Shown piece by piece: positions 51,201 to 59,757 of a stretch of DNA of 64,000 bases (positions are counted from its first letter, which is position 1; every line of letters begins with the position of its first letter). The DNA is taken from the NCBI RefSeq assembly GCF_016862975.1, contig NZ_BONZ01000082.1:1-64000 (forward strand). Reading direction: 5' to 3'. The notes beneath the pieces were generated by a model. The model was not told the DNA's origin. It did not search any database and was given only the letters and a program-made list of their open reading frames with translations. The DNA comes from Rugosimonospora africana. GTDB lineage: Bacteria; Actinomycetota; Actinomycetes; Mycobacteriales; Micromonosporaceae. The position numbers and the translations under genes were made by a program.

Positions 51201-54200
51201 GTCCCGCTCGGTCACCTTGCCGTTGAGCTGGCCGTTGGCGTCATGCCCGTTGGCGTCCGCCACCTTCGTGATCTCTCCGAGTGCCGGGCTGGTCCAGGTC
51301 GTGGTGCGTTGCCCCAACGGATTGATCACGGTGACACCGTTGGTCGGGTAGCCGGTGGCCGGGTCGTAGACCGTGGTCGTCGTGTGGTGCAACGGATCGG
51401 TCTGGGTGAGCACCCGCCCCTCGTCGTCGTAGGTCTTGTCCATCGCGCTGTAGGTGGTGTCGTTGACGTAGGAGCGCACCTCGGTCGGGTTGCCGTCGAT
51501 CGGCACGTTGGCCGTGGCACCGGTGGACGTCGCCCCGTCGTAGAGGGTCACGGTGCGCCCGATCACCCCACCGGTGCAGGAGCCTTGGCGCTTCTCCACC
51601 GTCTCCGGGAAATCGATCATCCACCGCCAGTCGGTGGTGTTGCGCGCGTAGGTCGTGGTGGTGCAGACATCGTCGGTGGAGACCGAGGTGTCACCCTTGT
51701 CGGTCTCGGTGGTCACCGAGCCGTAGGTGTCATATGTGTCGTCGATCTCGGTGACCCGGTACGTTCCGTTGTCCAGCAGGTCCCGCGTCAGGTGACTGTC
51801 CCGGCGCACCACATGGGCGTTGTGCAGGCCCGGCCCGTCGGCGGTGATGCCCAGCACATCCTTGTAGGTGAACCGCTCCCCGGACACCTCGGTGAGGCTG
51901 CCGTCGGCGTTCATCCGGTACTTCTGCTGCTGCAGCTCCATCCCCTGCAGGAAGTGGGAGTCCGGGTACGAGTGCTTGTCGTAGTCCACAAGCGAGTAGG
52001 ACTTGTTGGTCCCGTCGACCTGCACGTTCTGGTCCATCCCACGGAAGTAGGTGGTGTCGGTGACCGTCTTCTCGCCGTTGCTGCCACTGCCCTCGGTGAC
52101 CCGGACGGTGGAGTACCCGCGCCAGTCACCGTAGGACGACTCGTCGTCCGGGGTGAGCATCCCGTCGTCGTGGTGCCACGCCGCGCCCCCGAGGTAGGTG
52201 TAGGTGCTCACCCGGCTGGGCTGTCCGGCGACCTTGTCGACGTCGGTGACCGACTTGACCACGTACTTGTGGAAGATGCCCCAGCCGGGATCGGCGCCGT
52301 CGGGCTTGAAGTACTCCGGATAACACTCGTCGGTGTTGGTGTCCCAGTGGCCGTTCTTGGTGTTGTACCAACTGGTCCATCCCGGGGCGGAGGTGCCGCC
52401 GGTGAAGCAGCCGTTCTGGTGCCCATAGACGATGTCGGTCTCGCCGCCGTAGGAGTTGTGGATGGCGGTCAGCCGCCGCATCGACAATGGCGGCACGCCG
52501 AGCGACGTGTTGTAGTCGACCCGGTTGTTGTAATTGGTTCCGTCGAAGGACGCGACCGCGTCCCGGACCGTGCCGCCGGTGTATCCGATCTCGCGGACGT
52601 AGTCCAGCCACAGCGACGCGTTGGTGCCGTCGTCGGTGGCCGGGTACGAGTGCTTGAGCTGCCACTTGGTCACCTCGTCGTACCCGCCCGAGGTGTTCTG
52701 CACGTACGCCTGGATGTTGTCCAGCATGTCGCTGACGAAGAATGTCGGCGAGTGCTTCGAGCAGGAGGTGGAGCACAGCAGCTCGGTCGGCACGTCCGGG
52801 TACGACTTCGGCGAGTCGGCCTGGGTCGGGCAGGTCGGCTCCGGTGTGGTGTCCGGGTCGTCGATCGCGACCCGCTGGGTGCAGCGGTTGTAGTTCTGGA
52901 ACGTCACGTACGCCGGGGCTGGCGCATCGGCCGCCCACACCTTGCCGTACTCGATTTTCGCCAGGTACCCGCCCCGGATGTAGCTGAGGATGTTGCCCGA
53001 GGACGTGCGCTTGTAGCTGTTGGTCTCGGTGTTGTAGAAGTACACCTGATAGACCTCGTTCGGGCTGTGCACCTCATCCACGTTCCACCGGTACGTCTGC
53101 TGACAGGAGGCCAGGTCCGACTGGTGGCACGGTTCCCCGGAGTCGTCGGAGACCACCGGCACGGTCCAGTTCGAGTTCGTCGGCGTCGCCGTCGAACGCC
53201 GCTGATCCTGCCCGTACCCGAAGAAGTACTGAGTACCGTCCAGTGTGGACACTTCCCAGAACTCGCCGTCGTTGTCGCCGTTCGGACCGCCGGTGTGGTG
53301 CTCGATGCGGTAGGACTGGTCGTCCTTCATCCGGTACGAACCGTCGGCCGCCTTGATCAGCTCGCTGGTGTGGCCGTTGATCGAGATCACGTACGACGCC
53401 GCGGCCGGATCCCCGGAGTACGGCGAGGCCCAGCACAGGTCACCCCACGTCGAGTGCCCGTCATCCGCGCACGACTTGTACTCGCGCTCGATGTAGGGCA
53501 CGTTGATGTCCCAACCCTGTCCGACCCAGGACGCCTGGTTGTTGCTGCGCGACGTGCGCCCGTCCACCGTCCCCGAGTCGTAGTCCAGCGACAGGCTCGG
53601 CGCCTGCCCGTACGGCGGGTCCGGCAGGTCGATCGGGTACGTGTAGGCGAAGTCCCCGGCGGGCTGACCCGCCGTCCACTTCTGCGCCACATTCAGGTCG
53701 GTGGCCCGGTAGTCACCGGTCTCCCCCGACGCTCCGGAGTCCATCGCGATCATCGTGTCACCGCCGGAGGCGTCCACGGTCACCGACATCGTCTGCGTCG
53801 TGGTGTTGTTGACCGCCGTCACCGGGGTGCCCTGCGAACACTGCGCGGCAGTCGGCGCCGACGCGCAGGAGGCCGGTATCTGCACCAGTCGCAACCGGTC
53901 GGCGTAGTTGCCGCCGTACGCCTGGGCGAACTGGGAATAGTCCAGGGTCAGCCGTACCCGTCCCCGGGTGGTCTGCCCATCCGCCCGCCGCAGCAGCAAA
54001 GCGATCGCGGTGCCCGCGCCCAGCTTCACCGTCGTCGCGTGATCCAGGACCCGAGCCGTCACCTTCGTCGGCGCCGCGGTGTTGCCGCCCGGGGCAGCCA
54101 CCGTCGCCGGCAGGTTCCCGAGCTTGACCGGGCTGGCCGCTCCGGCGGCCGGCACCGACACCGTCACCGAGGCCGCCGCGGGGTAGCGCGGCGCCACCAG

Positions 54201-54440
54201 CGCCGGAGCGGACCGGTCCGGGTCTGCCGCCGCCGCGACCTTCGGAGCCCCCCGCCCCGGCACCGACGCGTTGACCATGCCAGGCGGCGCCCCGGGCACA
54301 TGCTTGCGGCTCGCCTGCGCCGCCGCGATGTCGGGCGTGCTGGCCAGCACCGCGGCCACCAAACAGAGGGTGACGCCCGCCATGAAGGGTAACGACCGGG
54401 TCACCGGCCACCGTCGGAATGATCTGCTGCGCTGCCTCAT
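48228..54440 (-). CDS. Secreted RHS/YD-repeat protein (polymorphic-toxin type)
   Basis: The 2070-residue protein has an N-terminal signal sequence (FMAGVTLCLVAAVLASTPDI, about 19-40) and an SpvB-like region (about 220-420, with PYGQAPSLSLDYDSGTVDG). A long array of YD/RHS repeats follows (about 820-1720; YDALGRVTA, YDSRGLKAL, YDWLHHRL and similar). The hyper-conserved RHS core is LLDARYYDPSIGRFLSPDP ending in DPNGL near residue 1820. The last 250 residues are variable: a His/Ser run (SSSSHHSSGHSSSHSS), a Cys-rich CLIPGFFCGY/CLTQAFFCG patch, a hydrophobic pre-toxin segment (VAAALLALSPFCPVVCLG) and a short tail with no toxin motif I recognise. It would build a hollow shell around its C-terminus. 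The ATG at 54440 follows CGGGAG. No immunity gene follows. Confidence 0.92.
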   Translation of the reverse strand: MRQRSRSFRRWPVTRSLPFMAGVTLCLVAAVLASTPDIAAAQASRKHVPGAPPGMVNASVPGRGAPKVAAAADPDRSAPALVAPRYPAAASVTVSVPAAGAASPVKLGNLPATVAAPGGNTAAPTKVTARVLDHATTVKLGAGTAIALLLRRADGQTTRGRVRLTLDYSQFAQAYGGNYADRLRLVQIPASCASAPTAAQCSQGTPVTAVNNTTTQTMSVTVDASGGDTMIAMDSGASGETGDYRATDLNVAQKWTAGQPAGDFAYTYPIDLPDPPYGQAPSLSLDYDSGTVDGRTSRSNNQASWVGQGWDINVPYIEREYKSCADDGHSTWGDLCWASPYSGDPAAASYVISINGHTSELIKAADGSYRMKDDQSYRIEHHTGGPNGDNDGEFWEVSTLDGTQYFFGYGQDQRRSTATPTNSNWTVPVVSDDSGEPCHQSDLASCQQTYRWNVDEVHSPNEVYQVYFYNTETNSYKRTSSGNILSYIRGGYLAKIEYGKVWAADAPAPAYVTFQNYNRCTQRVAIDDPDTTPEPTCPTQADSPKSYPDVPTELLCSTSCSKHSPTFFVSDMLDNIQAYVQNTSGGYDEVTKWQLKHSYPATDDGTNASLWLDYVREIGYTGGTVRDAVASFDGTNYNNRVDYNTSLGVPPLSMRRLTAIHNSYGGETDIVYGHQNGCFTGGTSAPGWTSWYNTKNGHWDTNTDECYPEYFKPDGADPGWGIFHKYVVKSVTDVDKVAGQPSRVSTYTYLGGAAWHHDDGMLTPDDESSYGDWRGYSTVRVTEGSGSNGEKTVTDTTYFRGMDQNVQVDGTNKSYSLVDYDKHSYPDSHFLQGMELQQQKYRMNADGSLTEVSGERFTYKDVLGITADGPGLHNAHVVRRDSHLTRDLLDNGTYRVTEIDDTYDTYGSVTTETDKGDTSVSTDDVCTTTTYARNTTDWRWMIDFPETVEKRQGSCTGGVIGRTVTLYDGATSTGATANVPIDGNPTEVRSYVNDTTYSAMDKTYDDEGRVLTQTDPLHHTTTTVYDPATGYPTNGVTVINPLGQRTTTWTSPALGEITKVADANGHDANGQLNGKVTERDYDALGRVTAIWLPTEPRSSGTPSYSFSYTTPASGIAPATGPTIITTRQLQSGGGSGAVWLTSYEYDDGFAEPVETQTASPQSGGRAVTVTRYDSRGLKALESQPFYNSSAPGSGLLNPAESAIPNYTTTVYDSLEQKTVEATKSLGTELWRTTTTDHGDHTVSVPPAGGQMVTWTDVFDNATKVQNYLDTTNHQDITYAYTPDHQDLASVTDANGDVTSYTYDWLHHRLTEADPDSGPGTTAYDLAGNVVATTDAKGQKVSTGYDALDRKTSTWLGDIGTGTQLTAMTYDTVPNAIGEPATSTRYAGGQTYVNAVTSYDARYRVTGRRYTIPLTETGLGGSYDFSYAYDGADHQTSVTYPAAGGLPQETVTEQYTNIGLPNTLSSPVATYVAGTSFAGDGKLAGRQYSSTLARQYTYQPTTARLSTIKTLVNGATVQNDEYGYDQVGNVTTITDHVANQAQCFNYDGRDRLTGAYTNGTDCTHPADTSGPAPYNLAYSYDGAGNITSTTRDGATTTYAYPAQGTSAVRPHAVSAVGADSFGYDPNGDLVTKTVAGVANTLTWNVNNQLASITASGKTASFIYDTDGDRLLRRDPGSTTLFLDDTELTSTGGEAPVATRYYSSGSDGAVVAERTPAAMTWLVADDQGSQQLAISTTGTVSRQLYLPYGAPRGAANKIPGDRGFLGKVQDTSTGLDLLDARYYDPSIGRFLSPDPVDNNDKPTDANPYAYAGDNPVTFSDPNGLMTTCPSGHGVCGVPRPSSSSHHSSGHSSSHSSGHHSSSRYYGHITSHVSRGNDCLIPGFFCGYRPPPPCLTQAFFCGTESMAHTVTTKHKAGKHWWQKVLPHVLPTISVAAALLALSPFCPVVCLGISVAADTLQTAIDLAQGKFLKAAWDGAGAASFFGAKYIRAGRAAADLAYAGEAGKGGQEAVRMALHAKYGPAHGAAMMSQKSARVARWTAVQLAHAPVDRYLTYQGIGWNILSETFSYAGWS

Positions 54441-54869
54441 CGCACACTCCCGGGTATGGTGAGTGGGCTAGCTCAGGTCGCGGCGTCGGGATCGGGGGCC
54501 GTGGCCGCCAGCCATGTATAGTCGTTGATGTAGCGGCACTCTCCCCGTCTGGTCTTGCCATACACCTTGCCAGCCGCCTTGCCGCATGCCGATCATGCCG
54601 AGCAGGGCGAGACGGTCAACGGGGACGGGTTGCGGCGATACCAATGGCCACGCTGACGTCGGCCGAGGGCCTTATACGGGCGACACAAGACCTGGCCACG
54701 ATCACCGCTCTTGAGATCACCAACGACACCACAATCATGCACTTGCAAACCGCCACCGCCTGGACCATCGAAGCAGGCAACACTCGGCTTCGATACGCTG
54801 CCGCCTCGCCGCCCAACCCGACCCCACACGAGGTCGAACCAACGCAGGTCAATCCCCGGGTCATCCTTG
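54441..54869. other. 429-bp intergenic stretch
   Basis: The region holds the promoter side of the RHS gene and the 3' flank of the P-loop kinase gene. Open frames on both strands here are short and have ordinary random high-GC composition. I see no clear hairpin or operator. Confidence 0.4.
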
Positions 54870-55439
54870 TCACGGGACGGGCAGGTCCCAGCCGTTCGCG
54901 ACGATTCCGGCTTGGACGCGATCAGCGACGGTCTTGATCGGAACTCCATCGGTGTCCACCGTGAAGTCCGCGAAGTCATCGGCTTCAAGCTTCGCCGCGA
55001 ACTGGGCCGACCGCTGCGCATAGGCATCCAGCGCCGCCAGCATATCCTCGTCCGTTCCACCCTCGCCGGCCTCAACGACGGCACGGCGAGTGATCCGGTC
55101 GGCCTGCGTTTGGGGTGTGACACGCAACCGGCACAGGATGGCCCGAGCGTCCGGAATGGCGACCGCGTAACGCTGCCACTGCTGCCGCGTCACCACCACA
55201 CCGGCCGCGACCAGACAGCTGGCACCGGCCTCGGCGAACGTCGACCACATGGCCGCGAGGTTGCGTTCGACCAGCCAGGTCGGATCACCACCCGGTTGCG
55301 GGGTGCAGAATCCGAGATAGTCGATATCCAGATAGGCCGCCATAACGCCCCCGCCGGTCAAGCGGTCGTAGATCTCCCAGCCGACCGTCGACTTGCCCGC
55401 AGCATCCGCACCGCAAACCCAAAGCACCCGAACTACCAT
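54870..55439 (-). CDS. P-loop kinase-like protein (AAA/adenylate-kinase-like)
   Basis: The 189-residue product has Walker A WVCGADAAGKSTVGWEIYDR near the N-terminus and an Asp-rich substrate loop, AAYLDIDYLGFCTPQPGG. A lid-like Arg segment, CRLRVTPQTQADRITRR, follows. The pattern fits small-molecule kinases of the shikimate/gluconate/adenylylsulfate kinase type. The phospho-acceptor is unknown. I chose the ATG at 55439; the frame is open to 55481. It stands alone upstream of the RHS gene on the same strand and could be read through into it, but 429 bases lie between. Confidence 0.8.
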   Translation of the reverse strand: MVVRVLWVCGADAAGKSTVGWEIYDRLTGGGVMAAYLDIDYLGFCTPQPGGDPTWLVERNLAAMWSTFAEAGASCLVAAGVVVTRQQWQRYAVAIPDARAILCRLRVTPQTQADRITRRAVVEAGEGGTDEDMLAALDAYAQRSAQFAAKLEADDFADFTVDTDGVPIKTVADRVQAGIVANGWDLPVP

Positions 55440-55832
55440 GAGCGCGGAACCTACCAACACCGTCCGTGCTACACGATCCAATTACACGACGAACGCAACC
55501 GGCCGCGGAATGGCGGAGTAGCGCCGACCGACGCTCGTCGAGTGTGGGCTACAGAGCCCCACGCCCGGTCCGCCGCCTGCACCTCGGACACGTACAAGTG
55601 GAATGTGGTCACCGCCTCAGATCAGTGAGGACGGCCTTGGACGACCGCCGTCAGTGTTACATCACCACCGCCGGTGTGGCGAATACCCGAACCGAAGCGT
55701 CGGCGTGCGCCTAGAGAATAGGCTGTATCGTGATCGGTCGACGCAAGTCGCGGCCGCAGGCGCAGACGACGTTGACACCGACCCGGGCCGCAGAGAATGC
55801 GCTCATCACGTCGATCTGCCCAGGAGTCCATC
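55440..55832. other. 393-bp divergent intergenic stretch
   Basis: This lies between the kinase-like gene and the carbonic anhydrase gene. I find no gene. TAGAGAATAGGCTGTATCG near 55711-55729 is locally AT-rich and may be the anhydrase promoter. Confidence 0.4.
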
Positions 55833-56375
55833 ATGATTGACACCGAGGAACTGGTCCGGCGCAACGCTGAGTTCGCCGCCAGCGGTGCGTTCGTCAACCT
55901 CCCCCTCGTGTCCACCGGCAATCTACGCATCATCGGCTGCGTCGATCCTCGTGTCGACCCGACCTACATCCTGGGCCTCAAGCCAGCCGAAGCCGTCGTG
56001 ATGCGCAACATCGGCGGGCGCGTCACGCCCGCGGCACTACGTTCGTGGGCGGCGCTGGCAAAGGTAGCCGAAGCCCGCCTCAACGGCCGCCCACAGCCCG
56101 GCGCACACATGGTGGTTCTGCACCACACCGACTGCGGAATAAACGACCTGACGGCGTTCCCCGACCTGCTGGCCGACTTCTTCGAAATCCCGGCCGCCAA
56201 CCTCGACACGAAAGCAATTACCGACCCGCACGCCTCCGTCAAGATCGATGTCGAAGCCATGAAGCACGCGCTTCCGGCCGGAGTCCTCGTGTCAGGTCTC
56301 GTCTACGACGTGGCCACCGGACTCATCGAGACCGTCGTTCCGCCCACAGCTGGGCTATCTTCCCAATCGAAGTAA
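55833..56375 (+). CDS. Beta-class carbonic anhydrase
   Basis: The 180-residue enzyme should interconvert carbon dioxide and bicarbonate in the cytoplasm. The zinc ligands and the gating Asp/Arg pair are visible: C36-V-D38-P-R40 in IIGCVDPRVDP, then H98-T-D-C101 in HHTDCGIND. The RNIGGRVTPAALRSW segment matches the beta-class core. The length is that of short, single-domain forms. ATG at 55833 follows CCAGGAG. It is a single gene with no clear operon partner. Confidence 0.9.
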   Translation: MIDTEELVRRNAEFAASGAFVNLPLVSTGNLRIIGCVDPRVDPTYILGLKPAEAVVMRNIGGRVTPAALRSWAALAKVAEARLNGRPQPGAHMVVLHHTDCGINDLTAFPDLLADFFEIPAANLDTKAITDPHASVKIDVEAMKHALPAGVLVSGLVYDVATGLIETVVPPTAGLSSQSK

Positions 56376-56637
56376 CCCTGCCCAAGGCCCGCGGCGCCAC
56401 CCGATGGAGTAGCCGATAGCTTGTAACCCTAGGAAACCGTCCCGAACACCTCAGCAGACGGGTGCGAAGGCCGTGTCCACTCCAGAGTCGCTTGAAGCAC
56501 CCGGAGTGCACTTGCAGTGGATAGCTCCGCTTGACGGACAGGCTGTTGGCTTGGCCAGACTACCCGCCCATCAGTAACCGACCACTCCCCCACGATACGC
56601 AAGTACCGCAGGGGAGCGATCAGAGTCGAGGCAGTGA

Positions 56638-58167
56638 TCAGCGTCGTCGGCCCATGCAGGGACAGCCCACCGTGGCGCGGGCATCGGCGGGGACCTCCCT
56701 CGCCGCAGCCTCGACCTCGGCGAGCATGCGCTCCCGCTCCTCGGCGGAAATGAGTCGGCCCCGCACCACCACCGCCCGGATCCGCTGGGTGTTGCGGATG
56801 TCGTCGAGCGGGTTGGCGTCCAGCAGCACCAGGTTGGCCAGGTTGCCGCGCCGGATGGTCCCTTCGTGGTCCTGCCGGCCGAGGAACCGTGCCGGCTCGA
56901 GGGTCGCCGCTTGAAGCGCCTGCATGGGAGTGAGCCCCGCCCGCACGAGCAGCACCAGCTCATCATGCAAGGCGAAACCGGGAAAGCACCCCGGCGTGGC
57001 GCTGTCGGTGCCCGCCAGCATCGCCACCCCGGCCCGGCGCATCTCGTCAACCAGCTGGAGCTGGCGGTCGAAGAGCTCCCGGTGCTGAGCAACCTCGGTC
57101 GGACCACGGCCGGCCGCGAACAACTCGTCCAGCGCCCACCACCATTCCTCGGCCGTGGAGGCCGGCAGATATTTCAGCCGCTCGTCGGTTCGCGACACCT
57201 CGTCGGGCATCTCGATTGCCCGCATCGCGATGAGGGTCGGGACCTGCCTGGAGTGGTTGGCAACGAATCCGGCGTAGACCGCGGCCGCCTTGCCGGGGTG
57301 GTGGCTGTTCGCGGCCAGCCAGTTCAACGGATGCATCTGGTTGAACCAGCTGTTGTAGTCACCAGGCCCGATCCGGACCTCGGCGATCGCGCGGCGTATC
57401 TCCTCTTCGCGGCTGGAGGTCGAGTACCAGGTCCCCCACATGTGCTCGAGACTGCGCTGCCCGGCCCGACTGGCCTCGGTGATCGGTACGTTGTCGGGGC
57501 AGTGTCCGACGAACGGGACTTGTAGGCGTCGAGCCTCGTCAACGACGGCGAAGTACGCCTCGGGAGACAGTCGTGAGTAGACCTTGACGAAGTCCGCACC
57601 GTCCCGCACGACCCGGCGGACCGCCGCTCGCGCCTCCGGTTCGTTGGTCACCTCGATGTACGAGACCGCGTTCAGGCCCGCCCAGAGACCCGGACTGCCG
57701 TCGATCAAAGGGCTCGCGATGGTCGAGTGTGGACCTAGCAGGCTGCCGGCCTCGATCAGATCCCGCCACCGGTGGAGATGGTCAGCTCCCGACATCTCGC
57801 GCACCGTTGTGATCCCGTTCGCGATGTACAGCGGTGGGATGATCGCCTCATATACGTCACTGTGAACGTGCATGTCACACAGACCCGGGATCAGGAACCT
57901 TCCCGTGCCGTCGACGACCGTCGCACCACGCGGTACCCGGATGTCGGGCTGCCTACCCAGCCCGATGATCCGATCCCCTTCGACGACCACGGTTTGGTCC
58001 GGCCTTGACGGCCCGCCGGTGGTGTCGACCACCGTGACCCCGACGAACGCGACCACGCCTCGCCTCGCCGCACCCGCCGGCGCCGATTGATTCAGACCTA
58101 CCACTGCGCCAGCGCCCGCCGCCAACCCGGCCCCGAGAACATTCCGACGAGAGATGCTGTGAAGCAC
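56638..58167 (-). CDS. Amidohydrolase (imidazolonepropionase/prolidase-like), Tat-exported
   Basis: The 509-residue enzyme is a TIM-barrel metal hydrolase. The metal ligands are HVHSD (CDMHVHSDVYE), a carboxylated-Lys candidate in GADFVKVYSRLSPEAY, His in VPFVGHCPDN and SLEHMWGTWY, and Asp in MLAGTDSATPGCFPGF. The N-terminal LHSISRRNVLGAGLAAGAGA is a twin-arginine signal, so it acts outside the cytoplasm. The C-terminal beta-sandwich returns with RGNLANLVLLDANPLDDI. The GTG at 58167 follows GAGGAGGAG. Relatives cleave dipeptides or cyclic amides; the substrate here is unknown. It is a single gene. Confidence 0.9.
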   Translation of the reverse strand: MLHSISRRNVLGAGLAAGAGAVVGLNQSAPAGAARRGVVAFVGVTVVDTTGGPSRPDQTVVVEGDRIIGLGRQPDIRVPRGATVVDGTGRFLIPGLCDMHVHSDVYEAIIPPLYIANGITTVREMSGADHLHRWRDLIEAGSLLGPHSTIASPLIDGSPGLWAGLNAVSYIEVTNEPEARAAVRRVVRDGADFVKVYSRLSPEAYFAVVDEARRLQVPFVGHCPDNVPITEASRAGQRSLEHMWGTWYSTSSREEEIRRAIAEVRIGPGDYNSWFNQMHPLNWLAANSHHPGKAAAVYAGFVANHSRQVPTLIAMRAIEMPDEVSRTDERLKYLPASTAEEWWWALDELFAAGRGPTEVAQHRELFDRQLQLVDEMRRAGVAMLAGTDSATPGCFPGFALHDELVLLVRAGLTPMQALQAATLEPARFLGRQDHEGTIRRGNLANLVLLDANPLDDIRNTQRIRAVVVRGRLISAEERERMLAEVEAAAREVPADARATVGCPCMGRRR

Positions 58168-58716
58168 TAACTCCTCCTCTGGATAAATGCCATCACGGTC
58201 ACTGATTCGATGTCTCGACCATGCCGCCCTGCACCACGGTGGTGGCGACGAAGGCCAGCCACAGACCGGTCGCCCACCATGGATGCCGGATGCTTCATCG
58301 AGCAATCCGGTTGTCGAACTTGGTCATGCAGTCACGCTCGTCGGGATCGGGCACGATGTCACTGTGCTTAACCCCCTCGAACGAAGGTGGGGTTTACCCC
58401 ACTGCGCGCCTACGCGCCCGGCGGCGAGAATGCGGCACGAACCTGCGATACCGGTTCAGGCTGCTCGACTGGGCGTTCGTTTTGGTGAAGCCCGCCCGAC
58501 TTCGACCGTCGCCGACTCGCACAGTTTGTCGATCCGATCGACCCTTCGCGAGGCTGCTCCCGCTGCCGCAGTTGACGTCGGCTTGACGATCTGTTCCTCG
58601 CCTGTTGATCGTTCGCAACGGCCATTCAGAAAAAATCGTGTGTGATGTCGTTGACTCCTCTCGACTACGACACCGTCGCAGGATGCGTGTCGATCGCCTC
58701 GGAGAGGAACGAAGGA
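58168..58716. other. 549-bp divergent intergenic stretch
   Basis: No gene is supported between the amidohydrolase and the alpha/beta hydrolase. A small perfect stem, GTGGGG-TTTA-CCCCAC (58387-58402), is the only visible structure. The stretch TTCAGAAAAAATCGTGTGTG near 58624 is AT-rich and could be promoter DNA for the hydrolase. Confidence 0.45.
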
Positions 58717-59535
58717 ATGCCCACCATCACCACTGCGGACGGCGTGGAGATCTTCTACAAGGACTGGGGCACCGGTCAGCCGATCGTCTTCAGCCACGGC
58801 TGGCCGCTGTCGGCCGACGACTGGGACGCCCAGATGACGTTCTTCCTTCATCACGGATACCGGGTGATCGCGCACGACCGACGCGGTCACGGCCGGTCCG
58901 ATCAGGTCGGTACCGGCAACGACATGGATCACTGGGTGGCTGACCTGGCCGCGCTGACCGAGCACCTCGATCTGCGCGAGGCGGTTCACATCGGACACTC
59001 CACGGGTGGGGGCGAGGTGGCCCGCTACGTCGCACGCTACGAGGAGCGCGTCGCCAAGGCGGTGCTGGTCGCATCCTTGACGCCGAACATGGTCAGGACC
59101 GAGGCCAACCCAGCCGGGCAACCGCAGGAGTGGTTTGACGCGGTCCAGGCCGGGGTTCTGGGCAACCGGTCGGAGTTCTTCCGGGCCGTGCCGGAGGGCC
59201 CGTTCTATGGATACAACCGCCCTGACGCCAAGCCGTCCGAAGCGGTCATCGCGAACTGGTGGCGGCAAGGCATGTCCGGCAGTGCCCAGGCCCACTACCA
59301 GACCGTGTTCTCCTGGCTGGAGGACTACACCGGGGACCTCCAGAAGATCACCGTGCCGGTTCTGGTGATGCACGGAGACGACGACCAGATCGTCCCCTAC
59401 GGCTCCTCGGTGCCCCGCGCGGTCGAGTTGCTGAAGAACGGGACGTTGAAGACGTACCCGGGCTTCCCGCACGGCATGCTGACCACACACGCGGACGTCC
59501 TCAACCCGGACCTTCTCGCGTTCATCCAGTCCTGA
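58717..59535 (+). CDS. Alpha/beta hydrolase, non-haem haloperoxidase-like
   Basis: The 272-residue enzyme has the alpha/beta-hydrolase fold with the cofactor-free haloperoxidase/esterase pattern. It shows VFSHGWPLSADDWDAQM (oxyanion region), HDRRGHGRSDQVGTGNDMDH, the nucleophile Ser in HIGHSTGGGEVARYV, Asp in VMHGDDDQIVPY and His in TYPGFPHGM. It hydrolyses esters, or perhydrolyses small acids with hydrogen peroxide. The ATG at 58717 follows GAAGGA. It is convergent with the large SARP-type regulator gene. Confidence 0.93.
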   Translation: MPTITTADGVEIFYKDWGTGQPIVFSHGWPLSADDWDAQMTFFLHHGYRVIAHDRRGHGRSDQVGTGNDMDHWVADLAALTEHLDLREAVHIGHSTGGGEVARYVARYEERVAKAVLVASLTPNMVRTEANPAGQPQEWFDAVQAGVLGNRSEFFRAVPEGPFYGYNRPDAKPSEAVIANWWRQGMSGSAQAHYQTVFSWLEDYTGDLQKITVPVLVMHGDDDQIVPYGSSVPRAVELLKNGTLKTYPGFPHGMLTTHADVLNPDLLAFIQS

Positions 59536-59757
59536 CAGGACCGACGAGGACCTCTCTGGACCCGGGCGGAACGGCAGGCTCGCGGGTGCCACTCTCTGCG
59601 GCACCCGCAAGCCGGGAGCGCCCAACCCTTTCGGTCAGCACGGGCCGCGGAGCGGACGAGTCAGGACCGCGACGCCGTCACGCGCCATCATGACCGCGAT
59701 CTCTGCGACGGTGAGTGGACGCGTGGTCATGTTGAAGCAATTCGACCGAGCTGCCGT

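Noticed and set aside
51243-54392. Long plus-strand open frame (over 1000 codons) opposite the RHS gene
   Set aside because: It is Val/Arg/Gly/His-rich low-complexity translation antisense to clear YD repeats, a typical high-GC shadow.
54419-54937. Plus-strand open frame between the RHS and kinase genes
   Set aside because: It runs into the antisense of the kinase gene, has no ribosome site and has no recognisable motif.
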